64,000 nt of DNA, from assembly GCF_027942295.1 (NCBI RefSeq), contig NZ_CP101416.1:992001-1056000 (forward strand), read 5' to 3'. Made by a program: the position numbers and the translations under genes. The notes beneath the pieces are model-generated. The model searched no databases. It saw nothing but the letters and a program-made list of their open reading frames with translations, and had not been told where the DNA came from. Shown piece by piece: positions 6,711 through 16,243 of this stretch (position 1 is the stretch's first letter; the number at the start of each line of letters is the position of its first letter). The stretch is from Pseudanabaena sp. Chao 1811. Its GTDB lineage: Bacteria; Cyanobacteriota; Cyanobacteriia; Pseudanabaenales; Pseudanabaenaceae.

Positions 6711-9473
6711 TTAAAGTTGCCATTCCTTTTCGATGCGCTCTATTTCTTTGACTGCGCCAAGTTGTTGATAGATGGTTTTGGCTTTGTCGTAATATTTCTG
6801 AGCAAAAGTGAGATCTTCGCGCTTTTGCCAAACTTGGGCTAATCGAAAGTTACATTCAGCCATATATTGCAAATTGCCTAACTCAGTAAAACGCTGTAAC
6901 GCATCATTTAAAAGTGTTTCTGCTAAATCAAGATTTTCTCTACCTAATTCAACTTCACCAAGCGAACCGATAGACCTTGCCATGCCCTCGCGATCGCCTA
7001 ATTCAGTTCTTAATTGCAAAGATTGCCTGTAGAGAGATTCCGCCGCATCCCAGTTGCCACGATTGCGCTCGATGTCTCCCAATAATCCCCAAGAACTTGC
7101 CATACCCGCGCGATCGCCTAATTCTTCTTCAAATTCTAAACATTGCCTGTAGAGAGATTCCGCCGCATCCCAGTTGCCACGATTGTGCTCGATGTCTCCC
7201 AATGCTCCCCAAGAAGTTGCCATACCCACGCGATCGCCTAATTCAGTACTTAATTGCAAAGATTGCCTGAAGAGAGATTCCGCCGCATCCCAGTTGCCAC
7301 GATTGCGCTCGATGCCTCCCAATGCTCCCCAAGAAGTTGCCATACCCGCGCGATCGCCTAATTCTTCTTCAACTTCTAAACATTGCCTGAAGAGAGATTC
7401 CGCCGCATCCCAGTTGCCACGATTGTGCTCGATGTCTCCCAATGCTCCCCAAGAAGTTGCCATACCCACGCGATCGCCTAATTCAGTACTTAATTGCAAA
7501 GATTGCCTGAAGAGAGATTCCGCCGCATCCCAGTTGCCACGATTGCGCTCGATGCCTCCCAATGCTCCCCAAGAAGTTGCCATACCCGCGCGATCGCCTA
7601 ATTCTTCTTCAACTTCTAAACATTGCCTGAAGAGAGATTCCGCCGCATCCCAGTTGCCTCGGTTGCGCTCGATTCCTCCTAAATTTCCAGTTAATCCTGC
7701 GATTAAACTCTGATCGTCTAGCTCTTTGGCAATAGATAAACCATCTTGATAATATTTTTCTGCTTCATGCCAATTACCCCAAGCTCTATGTCTAGAGCCA
7801 ATGCGCTGCAAAATATAAGGCTGGCTAGACTTTTTTAGATATGGTAAAACCTGTTCGTAAAGTTCCAATAAGAGCGACCAATAACCCCAAAACTCCAAGT
7901 AATCTTCTATTTGGTAAATTAAACTTTTAGCCTCATCATAATTCCCTATCTGAAATGCAAAATACTGGGCTTCTAAAACAGGGCGCAAGTCTTCAAGGGT
8001 TTTCGGATTATCTAGGTTTTTGCCAGTGCAGTAGAACTTATACACGCTCCCCATCAGTTCAGGAATCTTGTCCGCATATTCCCGTTGCAAAAACTGCACG
8101 ATTACAGGATGGAGATCGTAAAAATCTCGATAGCGCGTTTCATCATAACGGCTCTGTACCAAACTCGCCGCTACCAACTGCCCGATCAGTAATTCCGTTT
8201 CTTCAAGTTCCTCAAAAGTCAATTTCACAGGTTCCTCAGTTATCACTGCCATCTCAAAGCGTTCATCATTTTCCCAATCATCGGTATACAAACGCAAAAA
8301 GGTTAATCCATGCACATCAATCCCCACCCGCAACACACACATCCGCACCAATAGATCCTTTGCCGCTTCACTGAGTCGTCCCAGTTGCGCCCGTAGGATT
8401 GGTTCTGCCTTTTTCGTCACCAGTTGCGGATTTTGCCGCAAATATCCCCGCCTTCCTTGGCTAGCCCCAACCAAGAGCTTTAGCAACAACACATGACCAT
8501 CCACCTGCTCCGCAACCCATGCCAGATCCGTCTCACTATCTGGCAACTTCAAATCCTTCAAGATTTGGACGCTATTTGACTGAGATACCCCCGTTATTCT
8601 CTCCACCCGCACTAAAAGCGGATCGATTTCCCCATCACTGCGTCGCTCTGCCAAGTCATAGGGCATCTCCCGACTAGTTAGCAAAACATGGGAATTATGT
8701 CGCCCATAAACCAACGCATTCAACAAATCGCCCACTGGTTCTAATCGCGACTTTCTGGGCTGACTTACCGCATTACCAGAGCCATTGTCTTCACAAGCTG
8801 GCTGTAAAATCTCCTCTAAATTATCCAACACCAACAAACAACGCTCTTTCTCCAAGCATTGCAATATCCCATAAATCTTATTCTCAACTTTGGGGAAATT
8901 GGCTTGTAAATCCCCCAATATCAAATTCGCCAAATCATCAAAACTCGTCCCTTCCCGCACCCGAAAATAAAACACCTGCTGATACTGTGGCTTAATCTTC
9001 TCCATCAGTTTGATCGCCAAACTCGTCTTCCCAATCCCCCCCTGCCCCAATAACACCAACACCCGCAAAGCAGACTCTTTCAAAAGCTCTTGCAACTGAG
9101 TGAGCAACTCCTCCCGCCCATGCCACACTGGAATCGAAGGTAAAGGTTCATTAGCCCGAACTTGATCTTTCTTTTGATGTGAACTTAGTGATGAAAACTC
9201 ATCATTTAGCCAATCTCTTAAAATTTGCCACTTACCTTTTCTCTTATCTTGTAAATCAGGGCAAACTTTCTCAAAACACTTATAAACCAAGGTTTGCTGT
9301 GCTTCCTTGGTCTTATCACCTTTAAAAGGATTATCTGCAACTCCATGATGTTCGGGGAATGACTCAATAAAAGTTTTTCGCACAGTTGCTTCGGTAGGTG
9401 CGTTAGAATTTAAATCTTTAAGATTTCTAATATTCTCATCAGCAAGCTGCGTTAAAAACTCCCGCCACTCCAT
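6711..9473 (-). CDS. NB-ARC-type STAND NTPase with C-terminal TPR array
   Basis: 920 residues. Residues 1-105 form a helical, unrecognised N-terminal domain (possible effector or adaptor). About 115-400 is the STAND NTPase: Walker A GQGGIGKT at 143-150, Walker B CLLVLDNLEE at 212-221, and an SREMP sensor-like motif. A winged-helix/arm region follows, then from about 540 a series of 40-residue TPRs of the type GNWDAAESLFRQ...ELGDRAGMA. Such proteins (SWACOS/NLR-like) oligomerise on sensing a ligand with the repeat domain. The ATG is 3 nt after the TGA of the hepT-like gene, so the three genes mntA-hepT-STAND form one operon. The repeats are nearly identical at the DNA level, showing recent expansion. 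A defence role is inferred. Confidence 0.88.
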   Translation of the reverse strand: MEWREFLTQLADENIRNLKDLNSNAPTEATVRKTFIESFPEHHGVADNPFKGDKTKEAQQTLVYKCFEKVCPDLQDKRKGKWQILRDWLNDEFSSLSSHQKKDQVRANEPLPSIPVWHGREELLTQLQELLKESALRVLVLLGQGGIGKTSLAIKLMEKIKPQYQQVFYFRVREGTSFDDLANLILGDLQANFPKVENKIYGILQCLEKERCLLVLDNLEEILQPACEDNGSGNAVSQPRKSRLEPVGDLLNALVYGRHNSHVLLTSREMPYDLAERRSDGEIDPLLVRVERITGVSQSNSVQILKDLKLPDSETDLAWVAEQVDGHVLLLKLLVGASQGRRGYLRQNPQLVTKKAEPILRAQLGRLSEAAKDLLVRMCVLRVGIDVHGLTFLRLYTDDWENDERFEMAVITEEPVKLTFEELEETELLIGQLVAASLVQSRYDETRYRDFYDLHPVIVQFLQREYADKIPELMGSVYKFYCTGKNLDNPKTLEDLRPVLEAQYFAFQIGNYDEAKSLIYQIEDYLEFWGYWSLLLELYEQVLPYLKKSSQPYILQRIGSRHRAWGNWHEAEKYYQDGLSIAKELDDQSLIAGLTGNLGGIERNRGNWDAAESLFRQCLEVEEELGDRAGMATSWGALGGIERNRGNWDAAESLFRQSLQLSTELGDRVGMATSWGALGDIEHNRGNWDAAESLFRQCLEVEEELGDRAGMATSWGALGGIERNRGNWDAAESLFRQSLQLSTELGDRVGMATSWGALGDIEHNRGNWDAAESLYRQCLEFEEELGDRAGMASSWGLLGDIERNRGNWDAAESLYRQSLQLRTELGDREGMARSIGSLGEVELGRENLDLAETLLNDALQRFTELGNLQYMAECNFRLAQVWQKREDLTFAQKYYDKAKTIYQQLGAVKEIERIEKEWQL
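7021..7680. repeat. 120-bp tandem repeats encoding TPRs, 240-bp higher-order unit
   Basis: Inside the STAND gene, 120-bp units recur with alternating variants (ATTCAGT- and ATTCTTC-containing), giving a 240-bp supra-unit. Positions 7151-7418 and 7391-7658 are identical over 268 bases at a 240-bp offset, indicating a very recent duplication or conversion. Confidence 0.9.
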
Positions 9474-9476
9474 AGT

Positions 9477-9827
9477 TCACCCTATTTCAATTTTGGCAAT
9501 AAGTTCACGAATTTGCTCAATCAACGGTGGCAAATCTTCTTGGATCGTTGCCCAGATAATTTTCAAATTAACACGAAAATACTCATGGACTGTAAAATTT
9601 CGCAAAGACCGCATATCTTCCCAAGGCACATCAGGGTATACATCCAAAATATCAGGCAAAAGACTTCGCGCTGCCTCTCCAATCACCGCTAAATCATACA
9701 AAACAGCCTTGACCGTCTTTGCATCACCAGCAAAATCAGAAAAATTCATACCTCTCGTAAACTGTAAAATTTCTTCTGCTTGACTGAGAATATCTTGTAA
9801 TCTCTGTTCTAAAGTCCTAGAAGACAC
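9477..9827 (-). CDS. hepT: HepT-like toxin (DUF86 family)
   Basis: 116-residue all-helical protein. HepT toxins carry the RX4-6HXY RNase-type motif; here it is RNFTVHEYF near residues 77-85 (R, four residues, HEY). In characterised MntA-HepT modules the MNT enzyme inactivates HepT by oligo-AMPylating the Tyr of this motif. The gene begins with GTG overlapping the 3' end of the nucleotidyltransferase gene by 11 nt, and its TGA is 3 nt from the ATG of the STAND gene, so it is the middle gene of a coupled operon. Confidence 0.85.
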   Translation of the reverse strand: MSSRTLEQRLQDILSQAEEILQFTRGMNFSDFAGDAKTVKAVLYDLAVIGEAARSLLPDILDVYPDVPWEDMRSLRNFTVHEYFRVNLKIIWATIQEDLPPLIEQIRELIAKIEIG

Positions 9828-10158
9828 GTTTTGATTCTCCCATCACAATATCCCGCAAATAAGGCTGCAAAGAATCAGGTGTCCCCAAGTCGATCGCACA
9901 GCCTAAAACCCTTTCCAAATAACGCTGTAACCGTGCAAATGTAAACAAACCTACAGGCTTCTCAAATTCCACCAACAAATCTACATCACTTTTAACATTT
10001 GCCTCATTTCTACCCACCGAGCCAAACAAAAACAAAGCTGAAACATGAAACTGCGCGATCGCCTCACGGTGTTCTTGCAACAATGCGATCGCCTCTTCAC
10101 AAGACAACACCGTACTATTTGCATTTACGATTTCAAGATCCCGATCTGCTAGTTTCAT
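9817..10158 (-). CDS. mntA: MntA-like minimal nucleotidyltransferase antitoxin
   Basis: 113-residue minimal nucleotidyltransferase. The active-site signature GSX10DXD is exact: GSVGRNEANVKSDVDLLVEF (about residues 50-69), with the two Asp that bind metal. Enzymes of this type AMPylate and neutralise HepT. The gene starts with ATG at 10158 and overlaps hepT by 11 nt, the usual mntA-hepT order. The N-terminal ~45 residues are helical (EEAIALLQEHREAIAQF). The unusual feature is the directly coupled STAND-TPR gene downstream. Confidence 0.87.
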   Translation of the reverse strand: MKLADRDLEIVNANSTVLSCEEAIALLQEHREAIAQFHVSALFLFGSVGRNEANVKSDVDLLVEFEKPVGLFTFARLQRYLERVLGCAIDLGTPDSLQPYLRDIVMGESKRVF

Positions 10159-10345
10159 TTTGCAAAATTATTTTTGTATTGAGCGTGAGCAAAACATTAA
10201 TTTCAATGATAAGGGCAATCTAGGAAATAATAGGACAACTTTGGGAATATTAGGAAATACTAAGTACAAAGCTAGAAAATCGCTGGGTACAACCCTTTGA
10301 GGAAAAACTGTTGAATTAACTCATTGATTTCAATGTGTTTCTCAA

Positions 10346-10603
10346 ATGTTTAAATTTTCTACAAAAGCAGTTTGCAACTTCACCAAGCGCCTCGCTTGCA
10401 AAGTTGCCGTCAACTCTGCGATCGCCATTGTAACTACTGCCTCTGCTCATGGCACTCTCCCAAATTGGGAAGAATTATCAGACATAGTCTGCAAAAGTAC
10501 ATTCGTGGCAGCACAGCAAGAAGTTCTCAAACACTTGCACCCCAAAAAGCAAAATGCAAAACCTGCGCTTTCTAAAAGCAAAAATGAAAAGGTTGAGCGC
10601 TAG
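10346..10603 (+). CDS. Hypothetical 85-residue ORF
   Basis: ATG-initiated ORF with basic N-terminus, a mildly hydrophobic middle (VAVNSAIAIVTTASA) and a Lys-rich tail. No clear ribosome-binding site and no family recognised. A second ORF (10554-10754, or from ATG 10587) overlaps its end and runs toward the SIMPL gene; it also lacks recognisable features. The whole stretch 10159-10771 therefore holds no confident gene; one or both ORFs may be chance. Confidence 0.3.
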   Translation: MFKFSTKAVCNFTKRLACKVAVNSAIAIVTTASAHGTLPNWEELSDIVCKSTFVAAQQEVLKHLHPKKQNAKPALSKSKNEKVER

Positions 10604-10771
10604 CCAGATCCTTACGGATTCACCTGTGATTGGTGCGATTGCATATCCCAAGTTGAATAAGAATCATGATAATTATCCAACTTGGGATTTAGCCCAATAT
10701 TGCGATTTATTGCATCTCGTAACCAATCCCGACGCTTTGCGTCAGCTAACTTAGTGATTCCTCACAAAGCC

Positions 10772-11527
10772 ATGCTGCCAGAATCTAACGCCCCAACCCC
10801 CAAAGCATTTCCCCAACTATTTAGCGGAATGCTTGCCCTCGCGATCGCCCTAGTCGGTAGCGCCTATCTCGCCAGTAATGCCCTGCGATCGCTAAGATCC
10901 AATGACAACCTTACTGTAATTGGTTCCTCAACCCGTCCGATTCGTTCTGATTTTGTGATTTGGCGAAGTTCCGTTTCTAGTCAGCAAGCCACATTGCCCC
11001 TCGCATACCAAGAACTGAAGCGCCATTCCGAAAAAGTACAAGCCTACTTCAAGAGCAAAAATATTCCCAATGAGGCGATCACCCTAAGTGCGATCGATAC
11101 TCAACCAATTCCCGAAACAAATAGTAACGGCGTGCAAACAGGTCGAACCATTGCCTATCGCTTAGTTCAACGGTTTGAAATTCGTTCCAAAGATGTTGAT
11201 GCAATTACGGCGATCGCGCGATCGAGTACGGAATTGATTAATGATGGTCTGCCCTTCATTTCCGAACCTGCGGAATATCTCTATACGGAACTCGGCAAAT
11301 TGCGCGTAGATATGATTTCTGAAGCGACCAAAGATGCAAAGGCTAGAGGTGAAGCGATCGTCAATGTCTCAGGCAGTCGCCTCGGCACGATCCGCAAAGC
11401 CGAAACCGATGTCTTCCAAATTACCGCCCGATATTCCACCGAAGTTAGCAACAGTGGTGCATATAACACCACCACCATCGACAAAGATATCCGCGCCGTA
11501 GTCGCGATTACCTTTGCAGTCGAATAA
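10772..11527 (+). CDS. SIMPL-domain (DUF541) envelope protein
   Basis: 251 residues: an N-terminal membrane anchor or uncleaved signal (PQLFSGMLALAIALVGSAYL, about 15-34) and a SIMPL/DUF541 domain (about 45-250) that starts NLTVIGSSTRPIRSD, as the family does, and ends with DKDIRAVVAITFAVE. SIMPL proteins are periplasmic or outer-membrane-associated; some act in oxidative stress or transport, but the biochemical role is not known. The frame opens at 10682, but the ATG at 10772 gives the standard N-terminus just ahead of the anchor. A GC-rich terminator follows the stop. Confidence 0.8.
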   Translation: MLPESNAPTPKAFPQLFSGMLALAIALVGSAYLASNALRSLRSNDNLTVIGSSTRPIRSDFVIWRSSVSSQQATLPLAYQELKRHSEKVQAYFKSKNIPNEAITLSAIDTQPIPETNSNGVQTGRTIAYRLVQRFEIRSKDVDAITAIARSSTELINDGLPFISEPAEYLYTELGKLRVDMISEATKDAKARGEAIVNVSGSRLGTIRKAETDVFQITARYSTEVSNSGAYNTTTIDKDIRAVVAITFAVE

Positions 11528-11531
11528 AAAA

Positions 11532-11548
11532 GCGGCGCTTTGCGCCGC
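11532..11548. terminator. Terminator, GCGGCGC-TTT-GCGCCGC
   Basis: 7-bp GC stem flanked by A-run and T-run (AAAAA...CTTTTT), located 4 bases after the SIMPL stop. Intrinsic terminator; one of the GCGC-tip hairpin family scattered through the window. Confidence 0.75.
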
Positions 11549-11587
11549 CTTTTTAGCTTCAAGTTATCGAAAAGAAAGTTGTCAAAA

Positions 11588-11625
11588 AGCTAAAAGCTAA
11601 TGGCTAAAAGCTAATGGCTAAAAGC
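11588..11625. repeat. 14-bp tandem repeat GCTAAAAGCTAATG
   Basis: Two and a half copies of a 14-bp unit just 3' of purB. Related GCTAATGG/TTAGCTTTTAGC sequence is in the groES-groEL spacer (48826-48935). Confidence 0.65.
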
Positions 11626-11631
11626 CCAAAA

Positions 11632-12927
11632 CTAAATTCCTAATCTTTGATAAATCTGGTCGAGATTCTTCAAATGCTTATTGGGATCGAAGCAAGCGGC
11701 TAACTCTTCTTCAGAGAAAGTTTTCTTCACGGTTTCATCTTCGCTGATTAACTTACGGAAATCACCATCAGTTTTATTCCATGCAAGGTGGGCAGCTTTC
11801 TGGACGATCGCATAGCTATCTTCACGGCTCAAGCCCTTAGTGACTAGTCCGAGAAGTACCTGCTGACTGAAGACCACACCACCGTAACAATAGAGATTGC
11901 GCTCCATGTTGTGGGTATGCACTAACAGATTTTTGGTTAAATCCGTGATTTCCCTAAGCATGAAGTGAGTTAGGATGCAGCTATCAGGTAGTAACACCCG
12001 TTCCGCCGCACTGTGGGAAATATCGCGTTCATGCCATAGGGCAACATTTTCCAGAGCCGTCGTCGCATAACCACGCAATAAACGCGCCATACCTGTTAAG
12101 CGTTCCGAACGGATTGGATTGCGCTTGTGAGGCATTGCTGAGGAGCCTTTTTGTCCTTTGGTGAAATGTTCTTCCACTTCAAGGACATCGGTACGTTGCA
12201 AGTTGCGAATCTCCACGGCAAAGCGCTCGATCGATGCGCCGATCAGGGCTAGTACTTGCGAAAACTCGGCATGACGATCGCGAGAAATTACCTGCGTCGA
12301 TGCACAGTCGGGCTGGAGTCCCAATTTTTGACAGGCGATCGCCTCGATGCGTGGGTCAACATTGGCATAAGTACCAACTGCGCCCGAAATTTTACCGACA
12401 GCAATAGTCTTATTTAAGTTCAAGAGGCGATCGCGATGGCGCAACATTTCCGCTAACCAGCCAGCGAGCTTAAATCCAAAGGTAATTGGCTCGGCATGGA
12501 TACCATGCGTCCGACCCGACATAATCGTGTAGCGATGTTGTTGGGCTTGGTAGCGAATCGCTTGGATGGCTTCTTCTAACTGGGCTTGGATGATTTCTAA
12601 ACTATCGACTAATTGCACTGCTAGAGCTGTATCTAGCACATCGGAACTAGTCAAACCGAGGTGGATGTATCGCCCTGCATCACCTACATATTCATTTACG
12701 TTGGTCAAAAACGCGATCATGTCGTGCTTGACCGTTAACTCAATTTCATTGACGCGATCGGCATCAAAGTTTGCTTTCGCCTTAATTTCTTCGACAGCAT
12801 CGGCAGGAATATATCCTAGTTCTGCCTGAGCCTCGCAAACGGCGATCTCAACTTGCAACCAAGTTTGGTATTTATGGCGATCCGTCCATAACCGACCCAT
12901 TTCGGGTAACGTATAGCGTTCTATCAA
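11632..12927 (-). CDS. purB: Adenylosuccinate lyase
   Basis: 431-residue cytosolic enzyme of purine biosynthesis, cleaving SAICAR to AICAR and adenylosuccinate to AMP, each with release of fumarate. The superfamily signature SSAMPHKRNPIRSE is at about residues 262-275; the earlier blocks TSSDVLDTA (about 93-101) and GRTHGIHAEP (catalytic His, about 138-147) are also present. The start is TTG (IERYTLPEMGRLW follows), the conserved N-terminus of the short PurB class; no ATG occurs before residue 10. The length is normal. It is the only gene in its transcription unit that can be seen. Confidence 0.95.
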   Translation of the reverse strand: MIERYTLPEMGRLWTDRHKYQTWLQVEIAVCEAQAELGYIPADAVEEIKAKANFDADRVNEIELTVKHDMIAFLTNVNEYVGDAGRYIHLGLTSSDVLDTALAVQLVDSLEIIQAQLEEAIQAIRYQAQQHRYTIMSGRTHGIHAEPITFGFKLAGWLAEMLRHRDRLLNLNKTIAVGKISGAVGTYANVDPRIEAIACQKLGLQPDCASTQVISRDRHAEFSQVLALIGASIERFAVEIRNLQRTDVLEVEEHFTKGQKGSSAMPHKRNPIRSERLTGMARLLRGYATTALENVALWHERDISHSAAERVLLPDSCILTHFMLREITDLTKNLLVHTHNMERNLYCYGGVVFSQQVLLGLVTKGLSREDSYAIVQKAAHLAWNKTDGDFRKLISEDETVKKTFSEEELAACFDPNKHLKNLDQIYQRLGI

Positions 12928-12998
12928 AACTTACGCTCTTGAAATAATCACAATTTTTAATTATAGCAAGTTTTTCTAGCTATAGCTAAACCGAAAAA

Positions 12999-13031
12999 AT
13001 AGAAAGGCGGCGCTTCGCGCCGTCTTTCTAT
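12999..13031. terminator. Hairpin terminator after YggT gene
   Basis: 15-bp stem with one G-T wobble, arms 12999-13013 and 13017-13031, tip GGCGC-TTC-GCGCC. The TAG stop of the YggT gene is inside the stem. Confidence 0.7.
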
Positions 13032-13324
13032 TGAAGCATGGTCAAAATGCCTTGCTGACCGAGCAACATTTCCCGCAAAAGGCTAAAAATGCCCACACCG
13101 ATCACAGGGGAAATATCAATGCCGCCGATGGGTGGGATTAATTTCCGCAGCACGAATAATAAAGGCTCAGTAGGGAAAGTAATCAGGCTATAGGGAAATT
13201 GCTTGAGGGGAATCTGGGGATACCATGTCATCACGATGCGAAATATATACATGAGGATGAATAGTCCCAACACAATATTGAGCGCAAGAGAGCTAACAGC
13301 GATCGCGTCCACGATAGTCACCAA
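13028..13324 (-). CDS. YggT/Ycf19 family membrane protein
   Basis: 98-residue protein with two long membrane helices (about residues 9-29 and 75-95) separated by the family-typical loop: TWYPQIPLKQFPYSLITFPT and EPLLFVLRKLIPPIGGIDIS. The YggT/Ycf19 family is universal in cyanobacteria and plastids; members are implicated in membrane-bound processes such as thylakoid/nucleoid organisation and photosystem assembly, but the activity is not established. Start TTG at 13324 or GTG at 13321; the N-terminus is the same apart from one residue. The 207 bp between it and alaS hold the divergent promoters. Confidence 0.88.
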   Translation of the reverse strand: MVTIVDAIAVSSLALNIVLGLFILMYIFRIVMTWYPQIPLKQFPYSLITFPTEPLLFVLRKLIPPIGGIDISPVIGVGIFSLLREMLLGQQGILTMLQ

Positions 13325-13531
13325 TTTTCAAAACTTATTGCGATCGATCCTAACAGTTTTACTAATTTTTGCTTAACCATAGAAGCAATTCATGAATTGC
13401 CACGACAGTCTGAACTTAGTGGCATAATACTAGATGGACAAATTATGCCAATTCGTAATATTGTTTACGGATTTTTAGCGACCGATCGCTTTTTACCCAA
13501 ATCTTGAAATCAAACCCTAAATCATAAGTTC

Positions 13532-16174
13532 ATGGCTAGCCTTCCCTCCCTTACTGGTGCTGAAATTCGTGCGAAATTCCTCAAGTTCTTTGAAGAGCGT
13601 AATCACAAAGTACTACCTAGCGCCTCCCTCGTCCCCGCCGATCCCACCGTACTGCTCACCATCGCGGGAATGCTACCATTTAAGCCGATTTTTTTAGGAC
13701 AGCAAGAGCCTGAAGTCCCTCGCGCCACCACATCTCAGAAATGTATCCGTACCAATGACATTGAGAATGTGGGGAGAACTGCGCGTCACCATACCTTTTT
13801 TGAAATGTTGGGGAATTTCAGCTTTGGTGACTATTTCAAAAAAGAAGCGATCGCTTGGGGATGGGAATTAGTAACTAAAGTATTTCAATTGCCACCCGAT
13901 CGCCTCGTAGTTAGCGTCTATCAGACCGATGATGAGGCTCTTGCGATTTGGCGCGATGCGATCGGGATTCCTGCTCATCGGATTCAGCGTATGGGTGATG
14001 ATAACTTCTGGGCATCGGGCGCAACAGGTCCCTGTGGACCTTGCTCGGAAATCTATTATGACTTCCATCCCGAATTGGGTGATGATGCGATTGATTTAGA
14101 AGATGATTCGCGCTTCCTAGAGATTTATAACCTTGTCTTCATGGAATTGAATCGTGATGCTCAAGGGAATCTGACCAAGTTGAAGAAGCAGAATATTGAT
14201 ACGGGCTTAGGCTTGGAACGGATGGCGCAGGTATTGCAAGGCGTTCCTAATAATTACGAAACCGATCTAATCTTCCCAATTATCAAAAAAGCTGCCGATA
14301 TTGCAGGGCTTGACTATCACAAGAGCGATGAGAAAGTCAAAACTTCGCTCAAAGTAATTGGCGACCATGTGCGATCGGTAGTGCATATGATTGCCGATGG
14401 AATTAATGCCTCTAACGTTGGACGTGGTTACATTTTGCGTCGCCTCCTGCGTCGAGTCGTGCGTCACGGTCGCTTAATTGGTATTTCAGGGACATTTGCC
14501 TCCGAAGTTGCCGAAGTTGCGATCGCTCTTTCCGAGTCAGTTTATCCCAACACTCGCGAAAGAGAGCATGTGATCAAGGATGAAATCAAAATCGAAGAGA
14601 CTCGCTTCTTACAAACCCTAGAGCGTGGTGAGAAGTTGTTAGAAGAAATTCTGGCAAAGCCTGAAGTAAAAGCTAGCAAAACTATTTCGGGTGTTGATGC
14701 CTTCACTCTTTATGATACCTACGGATTCCCTCTTGAGTTAACTCAAGAGATTGCCGAAGAGGAAGGTTTCAGCGTTGATGCCGATGGCTTTGAATCCGAA
14801 ATGAAGAAGCAACAGGAGCGATCGCAAGCTGCCCATGAAGATATTGATTTACTAGCAAAAGACAACTGGGTAAATATCGCTAAGGAAATCGGTAAGACGG
14901 AATTTCTTGGCTATACAGAACTCAGTAGCACCGCTACGGTCAAAGCAATTCTAGTCAATGGCGAACTCACGAAAAAGGCGATCGCAGGCAGTAAAGTCCA
15001 AATCGTGCTGGATCGGACTCCCTTCTATGCGGAGTCTGGCGGACAGGTTGGTGATAGGGGTTATCTTGCCATTGGTGAAGCGATAGCTAAAATTAGTGAT
15101 GTGCAAAAGCAAGCTGATTTATTTATCCATATTGGACAAATTGAACGCGGCGAAATTGCGGTCGGTGATAGTGTCAATGCTCAAATCGCCCTATCCGAGC
15201 GCCGCCGCATCCAAGCTCACCATACCGCTACCCACCTATTACAATCAGCCCTGAAGAAAATCGTTGATTCTAACGTTTCTCAAGCAGGTTCTCTCGTGGA
15301 TAGCGATCGCCTCCGCTTTGACTTCAATCTCAATCGTGCCGTCACCGCCGAAGAAATCCAGCAAATCGAACTCCAAATCAATAACTGGATTGCAGAAGCC
15401 CATGACTCTGTAATTGAAGTATTACCCATCGCTCAAGCCAAAGCGAAAGGTGCGATCGCCATGTTTGGTGAAAAGTATGGTGCTGAAGTCCGCGTGATGG
15501 ATATTCCTAACGTATCGATGGAACTTTGCGGTGGTACGCACGTTAAGAACACCAGCGAAATCGGTGTATTCAAAATCATTTCTGAAACTGGTGTTGCCTC
15601 AGGTGTGCGCCGCATCGAAGCGATCGCAGGTCAAGCAGTTCTAGAATATCTAACCGTACGTGACAACATCACCAAGGACTTAAGTGATCGCTTTAAAATT
15701 AAGCCCGAAGAAATTAGCGATCGAATTACAGGTTTGCAGAATGAGTTGAAAAATTCCCAAAAAGAAGTAGAAACTCTCAAGCAACAACTTGCCCTAGTCA
15801 AAGCTGATAGCCTTCTGACTGAAACTCAACCCGTTGGCGATTTCAAGGTCTTGGTAGCCCAACTCCCTGACATTGAAGCCGAAGCTTTAAAATCTGCCGC
15901 TGAAAAACTCTCTGCGAAACTCGGCAACAGTGCCGTAGTTCTCGGCTCCTTCACAGAAGATGGCAAAGTAACCTTGGTTGCTTCCTTCAGTAAAGAGGTC
16001 AATGCTAAAGGCTTACAAGCTGGCAAATTTATCGGTGCGATCGCCAAAATCTGCGGCGGCGGCGGCGGCGGTCGTCCGAACCTCGCCCAAGCAGGTGGCA
16101 AAGATGCGAGCAAATTGCCAGAAGCTCTAGAAGCTGCGGAATCTCAGTTAAAACAAGCGCTCAGTAATTCTTAA
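13532..16174 (+). CDS. alaS: Alanine-tRNA ligase
   Basis: 880-residue class II aminoacyl-tRNA synthetase charging tRNA-Ala. Domains in order: aminoacylation core (residues 1-460; motif 1 region [18 protein letters not shown], motif 2 with [20 protein letters not shown], motif 3 GLGLERM), editing domain with the metal motif HTATHLL (about 567-573) and the distal CGGTH (about 668-672), and the C-terminal oligomerisation/C-Ala domain ending in a Gly-rich [15 protein letters not shown]. All expected catalytic and editing residues are present. Full length for the family. Starts ATG at 13532; stands alone, with the R-M gene 70 bp downstream on the same strand. Confidence 0.97.
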   Translation: MASLPSLTGAEIRAKFLKFFEERNHKVLPSASLVPADPTVLLTIAGMLPFKPIFLGQQEPEVPRATTSQKCIRTNDIENVGRTARHHTFFEMLGNFSFGDYFKKEAIAWGWELVTKVFQLPPDRLVVSVYQTDDEALAIWRDAIGIPAHRIQRMGDDNFWASGATGPCGPCSEIYYDFHPELGDDAIDLEDDSRFLEIYNLVFMELNRDAQGNLTKLKKQNIDTGLGLERMAQVLQGVPNNYETDLIFPIIKKAADIAGLDYHKSDEKVKTSLKVIGDHVRSVVHMIADGINASNVGRGYILRRLLRRVVRHGRLIGISGTFASEVAEVAIALSESVYPNTREREHVIKDEIKIEETRFLQTLERGEKLLEEILAKPEVKASKTISGVDAFTLYDTYGFPLELTQEIAEEEGFSVDADGFESEMKKQQERSQAAHEDIDLLAKDNWVNIAKEIGKTEFLGYTELSSTATVKAILVNGELTKKAIAGSKVQIVLDRTPFYAESGGQVGDRGYLAIGEAIAKISDVQKQADLFIHIGQIERGEIAVGDSVNAQIALSERRRIQAHHTATHLLQSALKKIVDSNVSQAGSLVDSDRLRFDFNLNRAVTAEEIQQIELQINNWIAEAHDSVIEVLPIAQAKAKGAIAMFGEKYGAEVRVMDIPNVSMELCGGTHVKNTSEIGVFKIISETGVASGVRRIEAIAGQAVLEYLTVRDNITKDLSDRFKIKPEEISDRITGLQNELKNSQKEVETLKQQLALVKADSLLTETQPVGDFKVLVAQLPDIEAEALKSAAEKLSAKLGNSAVVLGSFTEDGKVTLVASFSKEVNAKGLQAGKFIGAIAKICGGGGGGRPNLAQAGGKDASKLPEALEAAESQLKQALSNS

Positions 16175-16243
16175 AGTCCATACCAGCGATCACTTTCCAT
16201 GTTTTTTCAGTAAAATCAATTTGTAAATCTCCAGACTAGTATT

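Noticed and set aside
7021-7680. Regularly spaced repeats that could be mistaken for a CRISPR array
   Set aside because: The repeat unit is 120 bp, translates in frame into TPRs and has no unique spacers.
6808-7713. Plus-strand ORFs over the TPR array
   Set aside because: They are antisense reflections of the repeats, with repeated low-complexity products and no family features.
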